A program made the translations under genes and the position numbers. 64,000 bases of DNA from Paenirhizobium daejeonense (lineage in GTDB: Bacteria; Pseudomonadota; Alphaproteobacteria; Rhizobiales; Rhizobiaceae), in assembly GCF_014280875.1 (NCBI RefSeq), contig NZ_JACLAL010000001.1:434001-498000 (forward strand), written 5' to 3'. Under the pieces are notes generated by a model that was not told the DNA's origin, made no database searches, and saw nothing but the letters and a program-made list of their open reading frames with translations. This document shows, piece by piece, positions 16,484-25,380 of the stretch (position 1 is its first letter; every line of letters begins with the position of its first letter).

Positions 16484-17068
16484 ATGAGCAACCTTTCCAC
16501 CACCTCGGACGACATTCTCCGCTGTGCTCGCACGCTAATCATTGCAGGCGGTTACAACGGATTCAGCTATGCCGACATCGCCAATGTCGTCGGCATCCGC
16601 AAGGCCAGTATCCATCACCATTTCCCGGCCAAATCCGATCTGGTCCGTACCCTGGTCATGCGCTATCGCGAGGAGGCGGAAGCGGGGCTTGCCGCGCTCG
16701 AGCGTAACGTATCCGACCCAATGGCGCAGTTGCGCGCCTATGCCGGATACTGGCGGGCCTGCATTGTCGATGTCACGGAACCTTTCTGCGTCTGCGCCCT
16801 GTTGGCATCCCAGATCCCGGTGCTTCCGGAGGATGTCGTCGTGGAGGTGAGGGCCCATTTCCGTTCCCTGTCGCGCTGGTTGACCTCGGTGCTGCGGCGG
16901 GGCGGCGCAGAGGGCGTCATCACGCTTTCCGGGACCGCTGAGGCGGAGGCAGAGGTTTTCATGGCCACGTTACACGGAGCCATGCTGTCGGCCCGTGCCT
17001 ATGGTGATCCCGCAGTGTTCGAGGCGATCATCGACCCCTTGCTTCTTCGTCTCGAGGCTCGCGGGTGA
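16484..17068 (+). CDS. TetR/AcrR-family repressor
   Basis: A 194-residue regulator. Residues 8-55 form the TetR DNA-binding domain (ILRCARTLIIAGGYNGFSYADIANVVGIRKASIHHHFPAKSDL, quoted in outline). The remainder is a helical ligand-binding domain with a VCALLASQIPVLP loop resembling the HTH-type YxaF/LmrA C-terminal group. A perfect palindrome lies directly before its start and a near copy before the membrane-protein gene 90 bases downstream, so it probably represses both. The palindromes contain TAGGTAG half-sites. The inducer is unknown. Confidence 0.88.
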   Translation: MSNLSTTSDDILRCARTLIIAGGYNGFSYADIANVVGIRKASIHHHFPAKSDLVRTLVMRYREEAEAGLAALERNVSDPMAQLRAYAGYWRACIVDVTEPFCVCALLASQIPVLPEDVVVEVRAHFRSLSRWLTSVLRRGGAEGVITLSGTAEAEAEVFMATLHGAMLSARAYGDPAVFEAIIDPLLLRLEARG

Positions 17069-17102
17069 TGCCGCGCGGCGCGTCTCTTTTTGCTGTATTT
17101 GC

Positions 17103-17120
17103 CTACCAACTGATAGGTAG
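17103..17120. promoter_or_regulatory. Probable TetR operator 2
   Basis: CTACCAACTGATAGGTAG agrees with operator 1 at 14 of 18 positions and keeps both CTACC and TAGGTAG half-sites. It lies 39 bases before the ATG of the membrane-protein gene and 34 bases past the regulator's stop. Confidence 0.75.
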
Positions 17121-17158
17121 ATTTATTCCCGTTTCGACACCCGTGAAAGGATCTCTGC

Positions 17159-17647
17159 ATGTTCGGTATCTCCCCGCTCGGCTGGTTGCACACACTCGGC
17201 AGCCTGCCTGCCATCCCCGTCGCCTTCTATATGTTCGCCCGTCATGGGCGCATCGTGCCCCGGTCCATTCCGGGTGGCGTTTATTTCGTGTCGATGCTGA
17301 TCGGTGCCGCCACGGTATTTTTCGTCGCCCACCAGCCGGTCAGTTATGTCATCGGCCTCATTACAGCGTTGCTGGTGCTTGCCGGTTATGGAGCGGGGCT
17401 GCTGCCGGTTTCTCCGCGCTTGGCGCGTTATATCGAGACCGTCTGTCTCAGCCTGTCGGTCTTCCTCCTGATGCTGCCGACAGTAAGCGAGATCCTGCGG
17501 CGGGTGCCTGACGGGCATCCCTTCGTGACCTCGCTCGATGCGCCGCTGCTCCTCGGTTTCCAGGCTGGTTTGCTCATCCTCCTCGTGGTCGGCCTTTCGG
17601 CGCAGATCGTCTACCTGCGCCGAAAGTGGTCTGCGGCGCGCGGCTAA
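17159..17647 (+). CDS. Four- to five-helix membrane protein, target of adjacent TetR
   Basis: A 162-residue inner-membrane protein. Hydrophobic helices lie at about 8-24, 40-57, 61-80, 92-108 and 130-153. It starts MFGISPLGWLHTLGSLPAIPVAF and has a R.IPGGVYF loop. AAAGGATC precedes ATG. The TLGSLPAIPVAFYMFARHGRIVP start resembles DUF2306-like or small uncharacterised membrane proteins; no transport motif is visible. A copy of the TetR operator before the gene indicates that it is regulated by the preceding repressor, forming a two-gene inducible unit. Confidence 0.75.
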   Translation: MFGISPLGWLHTLGSLPAIPVAFYMFARHGRIVPRSIPGGVYFVSMLIGAATVFFVAHQPVSYVIGLITALLVLAGYGAGLLPVSPRLARYIETVCLSLSVFLLMLPTVSEILRRVPDGHPFVTSLDAPLLLGFQAGLLILLVVGLSAQIVYLRRKWSAARG

Positions 17648-17894
17648 CTTCCCGCGCAGTCCCCACAGAGCCGCACCGCCGAATAGCCCCGGCTTCGGGC
17701 AGCGGGGTCGCCATTCGCTGCTACGCCGCCACGGCCAGTCCACCGATCGAGTTCAATTAATTTTGAACACGTTGTCCGTCGGTTTCTTCCCGTCACTTTG
17801 CGAACTCGCTTGAGGCTCCCAACCATATATCTTAACAACGGACACTCAAATGACGTCGGGGGATCAGGCTGCGGGAAGCAGCAGGGGAGTATTG

Positions 17895-20282
17895 ATGACA
17901 GGAGATGGGGTTGCCCTGACCTTTCTTGCCATGGCCCTGCCATTTGCGGCCGCGCTTCTCGCCCCGGTCGCCGTGCGCCGCCTGGGCGCCAATGCTGCGT
18001 GGTTCATCGCGCTGGTTCCACTGGCCATCTTTATCCATCTTCTGCGCTTCGTGCCGGAGATTGCCGGTGGCGAGGTGGTCACGGGCGGCTATGCCTGGGT
18101 GCCGAGCCTCAATCTCAGCTTTTCCTGGTTCCTCGATGGTCTCTCGCTCACCTTCGCGCTGCTGATCACCGGCATCGGCGCGCTGATCGTGCTTTACTCC
18201 GGCGGCTACCTGAAGGGCCATCCGCAGCAGGGGCGTTTCCTCTCCTTCATCCTCATGTTCATGGGCTCCATGCTCGGCGTTGTGATGTCGGACAGCTTCC
18301 TGATGCTCTTCGTCTTCTGGGAACTGACATCGATCACCTCCTTCCTGCTGATCGGCTTCGATCATGAGCGGGAGGCCTCGCGCCGCGCGGCGCTGCAGGC
18401 GTTGGTGGTGACGGGCGGCGGTGGACTGGCGCTTCTGGCCGGCCTGATCTTCATCTGGAACATCACCGGCACCACCCAGCTTTCGCTGCTCGTTCATGCC
18501 GACGATATCCTGCGCCAGAGCCCTTTCTACATGGCGGCGCTGTTTCTGGTGCTCGGTGGCGCCTTCACCAAATCAGCGCAGTTTCCCTTCCATTTCTGGC
18601 TGCCCAACGCCATGGAGGCGCCAACCCCGGTCTCGGCCTATCTGCATTCGGCCACCATGGTGAAGGCCGGCGTCTATCTGCTGATGCGGCTCAATCCGGT
18701 GATGGGTGCCACGCCCGCCTGGGAAATCCTGCTGCCATTCTTCGGCGGCATCACGCTGCTCGTCGGCGCGTTGCTCGCCATCCGCCAGACCGACCTCAAG
18801 CTGATGCTGGCCTACACCACCGTCGCCTCGCTCGGCCTTCTGGTTCTGCTGACCGGCTTCGGTTCGGCCTATGCGGTCGAGGCCGCCGTCCTCTATCTGG
18901 TCGCCCATTCGCTGTTCAAGGGCGCGCTCTTCATGGTCGCCGGCCTTATCGATCACGAGGCCGGCACCCGCGACGTGACGAAGCTCGGCGGTCTGCGCGC
19001 CGCCATGCCGGTCACCTTCGCCGCCGCCCTTCTTGCCGCCATCTCCATGGCCGGTCTGCCGCCCTTCTTCGGCTTTCTCGCCAAGGAAGAGATTTATGCG
19101 GCGCTCGCGGGCTCCGGCCCGCGTTCCGTCGTCTTCACGCTCGCCGCAATCATCGGCAACGCACTGATGTTCGCGATTGCCTTTGCTGTCGCCCTGAAAC
19201 CCTTCCTCGGGCGGAAGGTGGAAACGCCGAAACACGCCCATGAAGGACCGGCGCTCCTTTGGCTCGGACCGCTCGCTCTGGCGCTCGGCGGTCTCGCCGC
19301 TGCCGTCTTCTCGGGTGCATGGCACTGGGCGGTTTCCTCGCCCATGGCTAGCGCCGTTTCCGGCGTGACGAAGAACGTCACCATCTCCCTTGAACCGCAT
19401 ATCGGTCTGCCGCTGGCGCTCTCCGGCATCACTGTCATCCTCGGCGTCCTCGTCTATCTCGGCCTTTCCCGCGCCCGTCAGGCCATGGAGCGCCTGCTCG
19501 ACATTCTCGGTCCCGGCCCGGATCGCGGCTTCGATGTCTTCATTCGGGGCCTCGTGCGCTTCGCCTTCGGCGTCACTCGGATCATCCAGAATGGCCGGCT
19601 TGATGTCTATGTCACCTTCACCTTCGCACTTCTCGCGCTGGTGCTGCTGATCCCGCTTTTCGCCTTCGATGAACTGCCGAAGATGCCCGCTTGGCCTGAC
19701 GACGTGCATTTCCACGAACTGGCGCTTTTCGCCATCGCTGTCATCGGTCTCGCCGCCGTGCTGCGCTCGAAGGACCGGCTGACGGCCATCGTCTCGCTCG
19801 GCATTCAGGGCTTTGCCGTTGCCGTCATCTACCTGCTGTTCGGCGCGCCCGACCTGTCGTTCACCCAATTCATGGTGGAGACGCTGTCGGTCGTCATCCT
19901 CGCGCTGGTCATGACCCGGCTGAGGCTCTCGCCCGCCGATCACCGCACCCTGATCGAGCGTGTTGTCGATGGCGGCATTGCCATTGCCTGCGGCCTCGGC
20001 TTCTCGCTGCTTCTTCTCAAGGCATCGCAGGTGCCGTTCGACACCGCGCTCACCGATTTCTTCAACACCTATTCGAAGGTGATCGCCCACGGCGCCAATG
20101 TCGTGAACGTCATCATTGTCGATTTTCGTGGCACGGATACGCTCGGTGAAATCTCGGTGGTGATGATTACCGGCCTCGCCATCCTCGCGCTGATCCGCAT
20201 CCGGGTGACGCCCGTCGCTGCCGGACAGAAATCGGTTGCCGCCATCGAGGCTGAAAATGCCGGCAGGGAGAAGACGCCATGA
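17895..20282 (+). CDS. phaA: Na+(K+)/H+ antiporter subunit A
   Basis: A 795-residue MrpA/PhaA-type subunit. The start at [10 protein letters not shown] is preferred because GGGGAG lies six bases upstream; an ATG 45 bases earlier lacks a ribosome site. The first 500 residues are the NuoL-like proton-channel core ([45 protein letters not shown] and similar). The last 250 form the MrpA-specific DUF4040-like domain with [19 protein letters not shown]. It works with PhaB-G as one membrane complex that exchanges K+ or Na+ for H+ and supports alkali and salt tolerance. It is first of seven tightly overlapping genes. Confidence 0.95.
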   Translation: MTGDGVALTFLAMALPFAAALLAPVAVRRLGANAAWFIALVPLAIFIHLLRFVPEIAGGEVVTGGYAWVPSLNLSFSWFLDGLSLTFALLITGIGALIVLYSGGYLKGHPQQGRFLSFILMFMGSMLGVVMSDSFLMLFVFWELTSITSFLLIGFDHEREASRRAALQALVVTGGGGLALLAGLIFIWNITGTTQLSLLVHADDILRQSPFYMAALFLVLGGAFTKSAQFPFHFWLPNAMEAPTPVSAYLHSATMVKAGVYLLMRLNPVMGATPAWEILLPFFGGITLLVGALLAIRQTDLKLMLAYTTVASLGLLVLLTGFGSAYAVEAAVLYLVAHSLFKGALFMVAGLIDHEAGTRDVTKLGGLRAAMPVTFAAALLAAISMAGLPPFFGFLAKEEIYAALAGSGPRSVVFTLAAIIGNALMFAIAFAVALKPFLGRKVETPKHAHEGPALLWLGPLALALGGLAAAVFSGAWHWAVSSPMASAVSGVTKNVTISLEPHIGLPLALSGITVILGVLVYLGLSRARQAMERLLDILGPGPDRGFDVFIRGLVRFAFGVTRIIQNGRLDVYVTFTFALLALVLLIPLFAFDELPKMPAWPDDVHFHELALFAIAVIGLAAVLRSKDRLTAIVSLGIQGFAVAVIYLLFGAPDLSFTQFMVETLSVVILALVMTRLRLSPADHRTLIERVVDGGIAIACGLGFSLLLLKASQVPFDTALTDFFNTYSKVIAHGANVVNVIIVDFRGTDTLGEISVVMITGLAILALIRIRVTPVAAGQKSVAAIEAENAGREKTP

Positions 20283-20698
20283 ATACGGTCATCTTCCGGG
20301 TTTTCGCCCCGTTCATCACCGCGCTGATGCTGATGTTTTCGGTCTTCGTGCTGCTGCGCGGCCATAACGAGCCGGGCGGCGGTTTCATCGGCGGGCTGAT
20401 CGCGGCTTCTGCCTTCGCCATCTATGGCATCGCCTTCGGCGTGCAGGCGGTGCGCCGGTCGCTTCGTTTTCACCCGCTGTCGATTGCCGGAGCGGGGCTG
20501 TTGCTCTCGACGCTTTCCGGCCTCATCTCCGCAGCCTTCGGCGTGCCGTTCATGACCGGGCTGTGGATCTATCCTGAAGTCCTCGGCGTCGAGGTTCCGC
20601 TGGCTACCGTGATGTCCTTCGATGTCGGCGTTTATCTCGTCGTTGTCGGCGCGATCACCTCGATTGCGCTGGCGCTGGAAGAAAGGGGGCTGGACTGA
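20279..20698 (+). CDS. phaB: Na+(K+)/H+ antiporter subunit B
   Basis: A 139-residue MrpB-like protein with four membrane helices and the family core [28 protein letters not shown]. The ATG overlaps the phaA stop (ATGA), indicating translational coupling. In several rhizobia this domain is fused to PhaA as PhaAB; here it is a separate gene, as in the classical seven-gene Mrp operon. Confidence 0.95.
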   Translation: MNTVIFRVFAPFITALMLMFSVFVLLRGHNEPGGGFIGGLIAASAFAIYGIAFGVQAVRRSLRFHPLSIAGAGLLLSTLSGLISAAFGVPFMTGLWIYPEVLGVEVPLATVMSFDVGVYLVVVGAITSIALALEERGLD

Positions 20699-21075
20699 TG
20701 GAAGTCCTGCTGTGCGGTCTCGTCGGCATCTTCTTTGCCGCCGCATTCTACCTGATGATGTCCAAGCATGTCGTGCGCATCCTGCTCGGCATCGCCATCC
20801 TCGGCAATGCGGTCAACCTCCTGCTGTTCACCGCCGGCCGGCTGACCCGCGAGGTGCCGCCGATCATCCCGGCCGGTGCCGATACACTTTCCGCCAATGC
20901 CGCCAACCCGCTGCCGCAGGCCCTCATCCTGACGGCCATTGTGATTTCCTTCTCCTTCTTCTCATTCCTGCTGGTGCTCGCCTACCGCGCCTATCAGGAC
21001 CTCGGAACCGACGACACCGACGACATGCGCGCCGCCGAACCGAAGGCCGAGCCGCTGCCGCCATTGGGGTATTGA
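20698..21075 (+). CDS. phaC: Na+(K+)/H+ antiporter subunit C
   Basis: A 125-residue NuoK-like subunit with three helices: FYLMMSKHVVRILLGIAILGNAVNLLLF, then an acidic-tailed C-terminus. The core LLGIAILGNAVNLLL is typical of MrpC. The start overlaps the phaB stop by one base (TGATG). It is part of the same membrane complex. Confidence 0.95.
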   Translation: MEVLLCGLVGIFFAAAFYLMMSKHVVRILLGIAILGNAVNLLLFTAGRLTREVPPIIPAGADTLSANAANPLPQALILTAIVISFSFFSFLLVLAYRAYQDLGTDDTDDMRAAEPKAEPLPPLGY

Positions 21076-21148
21076 CGATGGATCTTGCGAAGATGCTCAC
21101 CCGTTCGGCTGATGGTCGATGCTCCATGCGGGCGGGGGAACTTCCCTG

Positions 21149-22729
21149 ATGGCCGTATCCTCCCCCGTCGATCTCTCCCGCGCGCTCGTGATGGAGCCGA
21201 CCGCGACCGGTGACTGGCTGGTCATCCTGCCGGTGGCGCTCTGCCTGTTCTGCGGTGCGGTGCTCCTGATGATGCGCCATTCGATCCGGCTGCATCCTTA
21301 CGTCGCCATTCCCGGCCTCGTCGCGCTGGTGCTCACCGATGCGGCGCTTCTGGCGCGGGTTATTTCCGAAGGGCCGGTGACCATGATGATGGGCCGTTGG
21401 CTGCCGCCCTTCGGCATCGCCTTTACCGTGGATCTCACCGGCGCGCTGCTGGCATTTGCGTCAGCGCTGGTGGCGCTTGCCGGCGGCGTCTATGCGTTGA
21501 AGGACATCGGTTCGAGCGGTCGTCGCTACGGCTTCTATCCCTTCCTGATGGTGATGATGGCCGGCGTCTCCGGCGCCTTTCTGACGGGTGACATCTTCAA
21601 CCTCTATGTCTGGTTCGAGGTGCTGCTGATCTCGTCCTTCGGCTTGCTGATCTTGGGGTCCGAGCGGGAACAGATCGACGGGGCGCTGAAGTATGCGGTG
21701 CTGAACCTCATCGCCACCACGCTCTTCCTCATTTCCGTCGGCTACCTTTACGCCGTATTCGGCACGCTCAACATGGCCGATATCGCCGCCAAGGCCGACG
21801 AACTCCGGGAAACCGCGCCGCTGATGACGCTGGCCGGCCTCTTTCTACTGGCCTTCGGCATGAAGGCGGCAGCCTTCCCTGTGAACTTCTGGCTGCCTGC
21901 GTCGTATCATACGCCCCGCATCGTGGTCTCGGCACTGTTTGCCGGCCTGCTCACCAAGGTCGGGGTCTACGCCCTGTTCCGGGTCATGGTCATGCTGCTG
22001 CCGGTCGAGCGCGAGGCACTGAGCCTCGTCATCGCCATCGCCGCAGCACTTACCATGGTTCTCGGCGCGCTCGGCGCGCTGGCGCAATCGGATATCCGCC
22101 GTCTCCTCGGCTTCGTCGTCATTGCCGGCATCGGCAACATGCTGGCCGGTATTGCCATCGGTGGCGAAGCGGGGCTGGCCGCGGCAATCGCCTATGCGCT
22201 GCATTCGATCGTGCTGATGACGGCACTCTATCTGTTGGCCGGCATTGCCGCCCGCCTTGGCGGCTCCTATCGGTTGGAAAAGCTTGCCGGCCTTTGGGTC
22301 GCTGCGCCCCTGTTCGGTGGGCTGTCGCTTGCCCTGTTTTTCGCAGCAAGTGGACTGCCGCCATTCTCCGGCTTCTGGCCCAAGGCCATGCTGGTCAAGG
22401 CGTCGCTCGATATCGGCGCGTGGTGGCTGGCGGGCGCGGTGCTGGTGTCCGGCTTCATTACCACCATCGCCTTCGGCCGGCTGTTTCTGCTTGCCTACTG
22501 GCGGCCCGCGCTTGTCGGAGCGGGAGAAGGCGCAACCCCGGTTGCCGCGCTTGCTGCGCCGAAGGGCGACGTTGTCGAAATCCTGCCCATCGCGGCGCTT
22601 GCCGCCCTTGTCGTCGGCTTCGGACTTTTCCCGGAAAAGCTTGTCGCGATCAGTCAGGATGCGTCGATCGGCCTGGGTAACCCATCCGCCTACTACTACT
22701 CGGTATTCCCGGCGGGAGGTGGCCGATGA
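21149..22729 (+). CDS. phaD: Na+(K+)/H+ antiporter subunit D
   Basis: A 526-residue NuoN/NuoM-like subunit with about 14 helices. Family stretches include GDIFNLYVWFEVLLISSFGLL, MKAAAFPVNFWLPASYHTPRIVVSALFAGLLTKVGVY (in outline) and SGLPPFSGFWPKAMLVKA. The conserved membrane Glu and Lys residues for proton transfer are visible in WFEV and LLTKVG. The start at MAVSSPVDLS has GGGGGAA upstream. It begins 73 bases after phaC, the only real gap in the operon. Confidence 0.95.
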   Translation: MAVSSPVDLSRALVMEPTATGDWLVILPVALCLFCGAVLLMMRHSIRLHPYVAIPGLVALVLTDAALLARVISEGPVTMMMGRWLPPFGIAFTVDLTGALLAFASALVALAGGVYALKDIGSSGRRYGFYPFLMVMMAGVSGAFLTGDIFNLYVWFEVLLISSFGLLILGSEREQIDGALKYAVLNLIATTLFLISVGYLYAVFGTLNMADIAAKADELRETAPLMTLAGLFLLAFGMKAAAFPVNFWLPASYHTPRIVVSALFAGLLTKVGVYALFRVMVMLLPVEREALSLVIAIAAALTMVLGALGALAQSDIRRLLGFVVIAGIGNMLAGIAIGGEAGLAAAIAYALHSIVLMTALYLLAGIAARLGGSYRLEKLAGLWVAAPLFGGLSLALFFAASGLPPFSGFWPKAMLVKASLDIGAWWLAGAVLVSGFITTIAFGRLFLLAYWRPALVGAGEGATPVAALAAPKGDVVEILPIAALAALVVGFGLFPEKLVAISQDASIGLGNPSAYYYSVFPAGGGR

Positions 22730-23199
22730 TCTATTATGCGCTTGCTCTTCCCATGGCCGTCATCTGGCTGGCGGTCACCGGCAGCGCCACGCTGCACAAC
22801 CTGCTTCTAGGCCTCGTTGTTTCCGGTCTCTCCCTGAGCCTCATTCGCGAACAGACCAAGACGACCGGTTATCCTGTCCGCCCGCTGCGCGTTTCGCTGC
22901 TGATCGGGCTCTTCTTCGTCGAACTGGCGAAATCCGCCTTCAAGGTGGCGGTATTGGTGGTAAAGCCGAAGATGGAGATAAAGCCGGGCATCTTCGCTTA
23001 TCCCCTGACGGTGAAAGGCGATTTCGAAATCGCGCTTCTCGCCAATCTCATCACGCTGACGCCGGGCACGCTGTCCGTCGATGTCTCGGAAGACCGCAAG
23101 ACACTCTATGTGCACGCGCTCGATTGTTCCGATGTCGAGGGCGCAAGACGCGACATTGCCGAAGGTTTCGAACGCCGGATCAGGGAGGCCTTTGAATGA
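22726..23199 (+). CDS. phaE: Na+(K+)/H+ antiporter subunit E
   Basis: A 157-residue MrpE subunit with two N-terminal membrane helices and a cytoplasmic domain. Family residues include [20 protein letters not shown] and [31 protein letters not shown] (in outline). ATGA overlap with phaD. Confidence 0.94.
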   Translation: MIYYALALPMAVIWLAVTGSATLHNLLLGLVVSGLSLSLIREQTKTTGYPVRPLRVSLLIGLFFVELAKSAFKVAVLVVKPKMEIKPGIFAYPLTVKGDFEIALLANLITLTPGTLSVDVSEDRKTLYVHALDCSDVEGARRDIAEGFERRIREAFE

Positions 23200-23603
23200 T
23201 CGCACCCGACACAGTCATTCCGCTCGCCTGCAATTTCGCGCTCGTCGTGCTCGGCGTCTCCCTGCTGCTGACGGTCTACCGGGTGGTGAGAGGCCCGACC
23301 CTGCCGGACAGGGTGCTGGCGCTCGATATGCTGGTGGGCATCGCCATCGGTTTGATCGCCGTCATAGCGATTCGCACCGGTTATACGCTCTATGTCGATA
23401 TTGCCATCTCGCTCGGTCTTGTCGGTTTTCTTGCCACCGTAGCCTTCGCCCGCTTCATTCTTGCCCGCGGCCTCAGGGGGGAGCGGCCGGCCGAGGATGG
23501 CCCGTTGCTGTTGCTGGAAATCGGCGGCAATCCGCAGCTTGTCCGAAAGGAGGCAGGCCTGCTCGATGCAGAGAGCGATCCTTCAGGGAAGGGTATGAAA
23601 TGA
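23196..23603 (+). CDS. phaF: Na+(K+)/H+ antiporter subunit F
   Basis: A 135-residue MrpF subunit with three helices and the core [29 protein letters not shown] polar C-terminal tail of some 40 residues (from RGERPAEDG) is longer than in most homologues (about 90 residues). ATGA overlap with phaE and with phaG. Confidence 0.94.
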   Translation: MIAPDTVIPLACNFALVVLGVSLLLTVYRVVRGPTLPDRVLALDMLVGIAIGLIAVIAIRTGYTLYVDIAISLGLVGFLATVAFARFILARGLRGERPAEDGPLLLLEIGGNPQLVRKEAGLLDAESDPSGKGMK

Positions 23604-23938
23604 TGGCGACTGTGCTGACTATTGTGACCGCAATACTGATCGTCGTGGGGGCGCTCTTCGCGCTCGTGGCGGCCATCGGAATCAACCGGCTTCCCGATCT
23701 TTACACCCGCATGCACGCAGCGTCCAAGGCCGGAACCGTCGGCTCCGGGCTGCTTTTACTTGCGCTCGGGATATTTTCCGGAGATATCGCCGTTTTCACT
23801 CGCGCTCTTGCCGGTTTCTTCTTTTTCATACTGACGGCGCCGCTCTCGGCGCATCTGCTTGCGCGGGCTGCTCATCAGTTCGGGTATACATTATCCACTG
23901 TTTCCGTGATGGATGAATTGAAAAACAAGAATCCTTAA
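23600..23938 (+). CDS. phaG: Na+(K+)/H+ antiporter subunit G
   Basis: A 112-residue MrpG subunit with three helices and the signature [21 protein letters not shown]. The ATG overlaps the phaF stop. It is the last gene of the operon. A 21-base inverted repeat (CTTAAGTA ... TACTTAAG) straddles its stop codon. Confidence 0.94.
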   Translation: MMATVLTIVTAILIVVGALFALVAAIGINRLPDLYTRMHAASKAGTVGSGLLLLALGIFSGDIAVFTRALAGFFFFILTAPLSAHLLARAAHQFGYTLSTVSVMDELKNKNP

Positions 23939-23954
23939 GTACATGTTACTTAAG
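23934..23954. other. Inverted repeat spanning the phaG stop codon
   Basis: CTTAAGTA and TACTTAAG are perfect eight-base arms around CATGT. The stop codon TAA lies within the left arm. No T-run follows, so it is not a standard terminator; it may protect the 3' end of the operon mRNA or bind protein. Confidence 0.4.
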
Positions 23955-24374
23955 TGCCCTGATATTCAGGATGTTTCACTGTTTTTGCACCGCCAACATG
24001 CGCATGCTACGGATTGTTTGGAATAAAAGGCATGCGGGCTCCCCATAATTGATGAAAAATATTAAGTGGACTTTTGCGGGAATGATGATAATCGAATTAG
24101 TCAAGCACAGATCTTGAGAACTTGGCTGTTGCAACGGAAAATTCATCCGGCCTTTGTTGTATCTAAAAATACTACACTTGCAGGGGTTTCGCGTCGTTGT
24201 GAAGACAGGTGCGGGATCAGGCAGGATATGATCCTCGCGTCAGTTCGGAATCTAGGGGTGGATTCCACGTCGGAAACGACAGGACCGTCACCGGGGCATC
24301 GCCTGTTTGCTTAAGGAGTGGCGTCGGCTTTCCGGCGGGCGCCTGGCAAGCATTCTTTGAACAGGAGAATTGAA
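23939..24374. other. AT-rich leader and promoter region of mucR
   Basis: This 436-base gap is visibly AT-richer than the flanks and holds no convincing gene. MucR/Ros proteins bind AT-rich promoter DNA and repress their own genes, and mucR leaders in rhizobia are long. Candidate AT-rich tracts lie near 24045-24070. No precise operator is claimed. Confidence 0.45.
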
Positions 24375-24803
24375 ATGACTGAAACTGCATATGGCCATGG
24401 CCATGATCTGTTGGTGGAACTGACCGCTGACATCGTGGCGGCCTATGTCAGCAACCACGTAGTGCCGGTCGCAGACCTCGCCAACCTTATTTCCGACGTC
24501 CATTCGGCCCTGAGCAACACCTCATCGCCGGCTCCCGTCGTTTCGGTCGTCGAGAAGCAGAAGCCGGCTGTTGCCGTGCGCAAGTCCGTGCAGGACGATC
24601 AGATCATCTGCCTGGAATGTGGCGGGGCCTTCAAGTCGCTGAAGCGCCACCTGATGACCCATCACAATCTCGGCCCGGAAGAATACCGCGAAAAGTGGGA
24701 TCTGCCGGTCGATTATCCGATGGTCGCGCCCGCCTATGCCGAGGCTCGCTCGCGCCTCGCCAAGGAAATGGGCCTCGGACAGCGCCGCAAGCGCGGCAAG
24801 TGA
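24375..24803 (+). CDS. mucR: MucR/Ros-family zinc-finger transcriptional regulator
   Basis: A 142-residue protein starting [19 protein letters not shown], with AGGAGA nine bases upstream. The N-terminal half ([21 protein letters not shown]) is the oligomerisation region. Residues 78-100 carry the single prokaryotic C2H2 finger [19 protein letters not shown]. The family is an H-NS-like global regulator of exopolysaccharide, motility, virulence and cell-cycle genes in rhizobia, Agrobacterium and Brucella. A long AT-rich leader precedes it and a strong intrinsic terminator follows. The genome may hold further paralogues (rosR, rosAR). Confidence 0.93.
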   Translation: MTETAYGHGHDLLVELTADIVAAYVSNHVVPVADLANLISDVHSALSNTSSPAPVVSVVEKQKPAVAVRKSVQDDQIICLECGGAFKSLKRHLMTHHNLGPEEYREKWDLPVDYPMVAPAYAEARSRLAKEMGLGQRRKRGK

Positions 24804-24826
24804 GCCGCACGCTCAAAGATTGAAAA

Positions 24827-24849
24827 ACCGGGCAATGCCCGGTTTTTTT
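24827..24849 (+). terminator. Rho-independent terminator of mucR
   Basis: ACCGGGC, loop AAT, GCCCGGT, followed by TTTTTTA. A perfect seven-base stem, 24 bases past the mucR stop. Confidence 0.92.
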
Positions 24850-25002
24850 ATGTCCGGAATAAGGAAATTAATCCCATGTGAGGGCTGAGGAAAAATGAAA
24901 GATTGAGCGAATTCAGCGAATTTCGTTGTGCCTGACACTTTTCTTATCCTCGCTTTCCATTGTTGGTGTATGAATAAATTCCTACAATTTGGGAGTATTC
25001 AT

Positions 25003-25380
25003 ATGACGCCAGATATTGCCCTGCCTCCTCCTGTTCCCGGTCCGGTGAAAGTCACGGCTGACCGCCGTATCCTCTGCATGATCGTCCGGCAGATGACCTC
25101 CGAAATGCTGACGATGACAGGTGACGGCTCCGCCAAGTCACGCGGCGATCGCCGTCGCATGGTTTGCCATGTCCGTCAGATCGCCATGTATGTCTGCCAC
25201 GTCGCGCTGCAGATGCCGCTTTCGGAAATCGGAGATGCCTTTGGCCGCGACCGCACGACGGTCGCCCATTCCTGCCATGTGGTGGAAGACCGGCGAGACG
25301 ATCCGGGTTTCGATGCCTTTGTCGCCAGCGTCGAGCGGCTGGCCGAAACCCTGCTTCTCCTGCCGGGGAGCCGTCCATGA
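25003..25380 (+). CDS. DnaA-domain-IV-like helix-turn-helix protein
   Basis: A 125-residue protein starting MTPDIALPPPVPGPVKV, with GGGAG seven bases upstream. Residues 60-105 resemble the DNA-binding domain IV of DnaA: RQIAMYVCHVALQMPLSEIGDAFGRDRTTVAHSC in outline, where DRTTVAH corresponds to the DnaA signature DHTTVLH that reads the DnaA box. No AAA+ ATPase domain is present. The next gene (DUF6456) overlaps its stop codon, so the two are translated together. The pair is a recurrent rhizobial arrangement near mucR. Whether it binds DnaA boxes or only shares the fold is unknown. Confidence 0.8.
   Translation: MTPDIALPPPVPGPVKVTADRRILCMIVRQMTSEMLTMTGDGSAKSRGDRRRMVCHVRQIAMYVCHVALQMPLSEIGDAFGRDRTTVAHSCHVVEDRRDDPGFDAFVASVERLAETLLLLPGSRP

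Noticed and set aside
18573..20090. 505-codon open frame on the minus strand
   Set aside because: Antisense of phaA, very rich in Gln/Arg/Glu/His, with no recognisable domain.
21078..21149. Short gene between phaC and phaD
   Set aside because: The 23-codon frame MDLAKMLTRSADGRCSM... has no homologous role known to me and no strong ribosome site; it is probably a leader or chance frame.
23934..23954. Inverted repeat as an intrinsic terminator of the pha operon
   Set aside because: No T-run follows the dyad and the arms are AT-rich, so it does not meet the usual criteria.
24066..24314. 82-codon open frame in the AT-rich gap before mucR
   Set aside because: No ribosome site, no family resemblance, and its composition fits non-coding leader DNA.
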